Below, piece by piece: positions 5,918-5,942 of a stretch of 5,942 nucleotides of DNA. The stretch covers positions 1 to 5,942 of the forward strand of contig JAOUET010000121.1 of NCBI GenBank assembly GCA_029858605.1, in the 5' to 3' direction. Source of the DNA: Coriobacteriia bacterium. Its GTDB lineage: Bacteria > Actinomycetota > Coriobacteriia > Anaerosomatales > JAENZW01. The translations under genes and the position numbers were made by a program. The notes beneath the pieces are model-generated. The model was not told where the DNA came from, searched no databases, and worked only from the letters and a program-made list of their open reading frames with translations. Every line of letters starts with the position of its first letter. Positions within the stretch are counted from its first letter, which is position 1.

Positions 5918-5942
5918 CACGACGACGGCGCGTGGTCGGCGC

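Noticed and set aside
5888..5942. Possible plus-strand gene starting at 5888 and running off the right edge
   Set aside because: Only 18 codons are visible, the GGAGG upstream is about 16 bases away, and the frame overlaps the proposed transketolase promoter. There is not enough to support it.

Overview
The window is high-GC bacterial chromosome (roughly 60% GC by eye) with dense, mostly single-strand coding. The gene set and order suggest a deep-branching actinobacterium, possibly Coriobacteriia or the OPB41-type lineage. That placement is inferred from protein character and gene order and was not tested by any search. The order is split transketolase, then ftsE-ftsX, an S41 protease and RNase R. 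I see no insertion sequence, CRISPR array, tRNA, rRNA or phage gene.

Reading down the minus strand from the right edge: (1) A 137-nt leader (5806-5942) carries an extended -10 promoter. (2) A two-gene transketolase operon follows, with the N-terminal subunit at 4954-5805 and the C-terminal subunit at 4016-4957. The subunits overlap by a GTGA junction, and a weak hairpin-plus-U-tract lies just after the operon. (3) A second promoter starts a division/cell-envelope operon: ftsE (3190-3876), ftsX (2286-3200, overlapping ftsE by 11 nt) and a carboxyl-terminal processing protease of family S41 (1061-2248, 37 nt after ftsX). (4) The 5' end of an RNase R gene (rnr) begins at a GTG at 432 and runs off the left edge.

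The only plus-strand gene is a small acidic protein of unknown function (586-999). It sits between the protease and rnr, convergent with the first and divergent from the second. The 153-bp rnr/small-gene divergent region has what look like overlapping, oppositely oriented -10 elements inside a short inverted repeat.

Functionally, the transketolase belongs to the non-oxidative pentose phosphate pathway. FtsEX is the ABC-type switch that controls peptidoglycan hydrolysis at division. The S41 protease probably processes envelope proteins outside the membrane, and RNase R degrades structured RNA. Most of this is ordinary housekeeping. The parts worth a second look are the unknown inverted gene with its shared promoter region, the short N-terminus of RNase R, and a -10 motif that recurs at each transcription-unit start. 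I found no evidence of a new multi-gene system.
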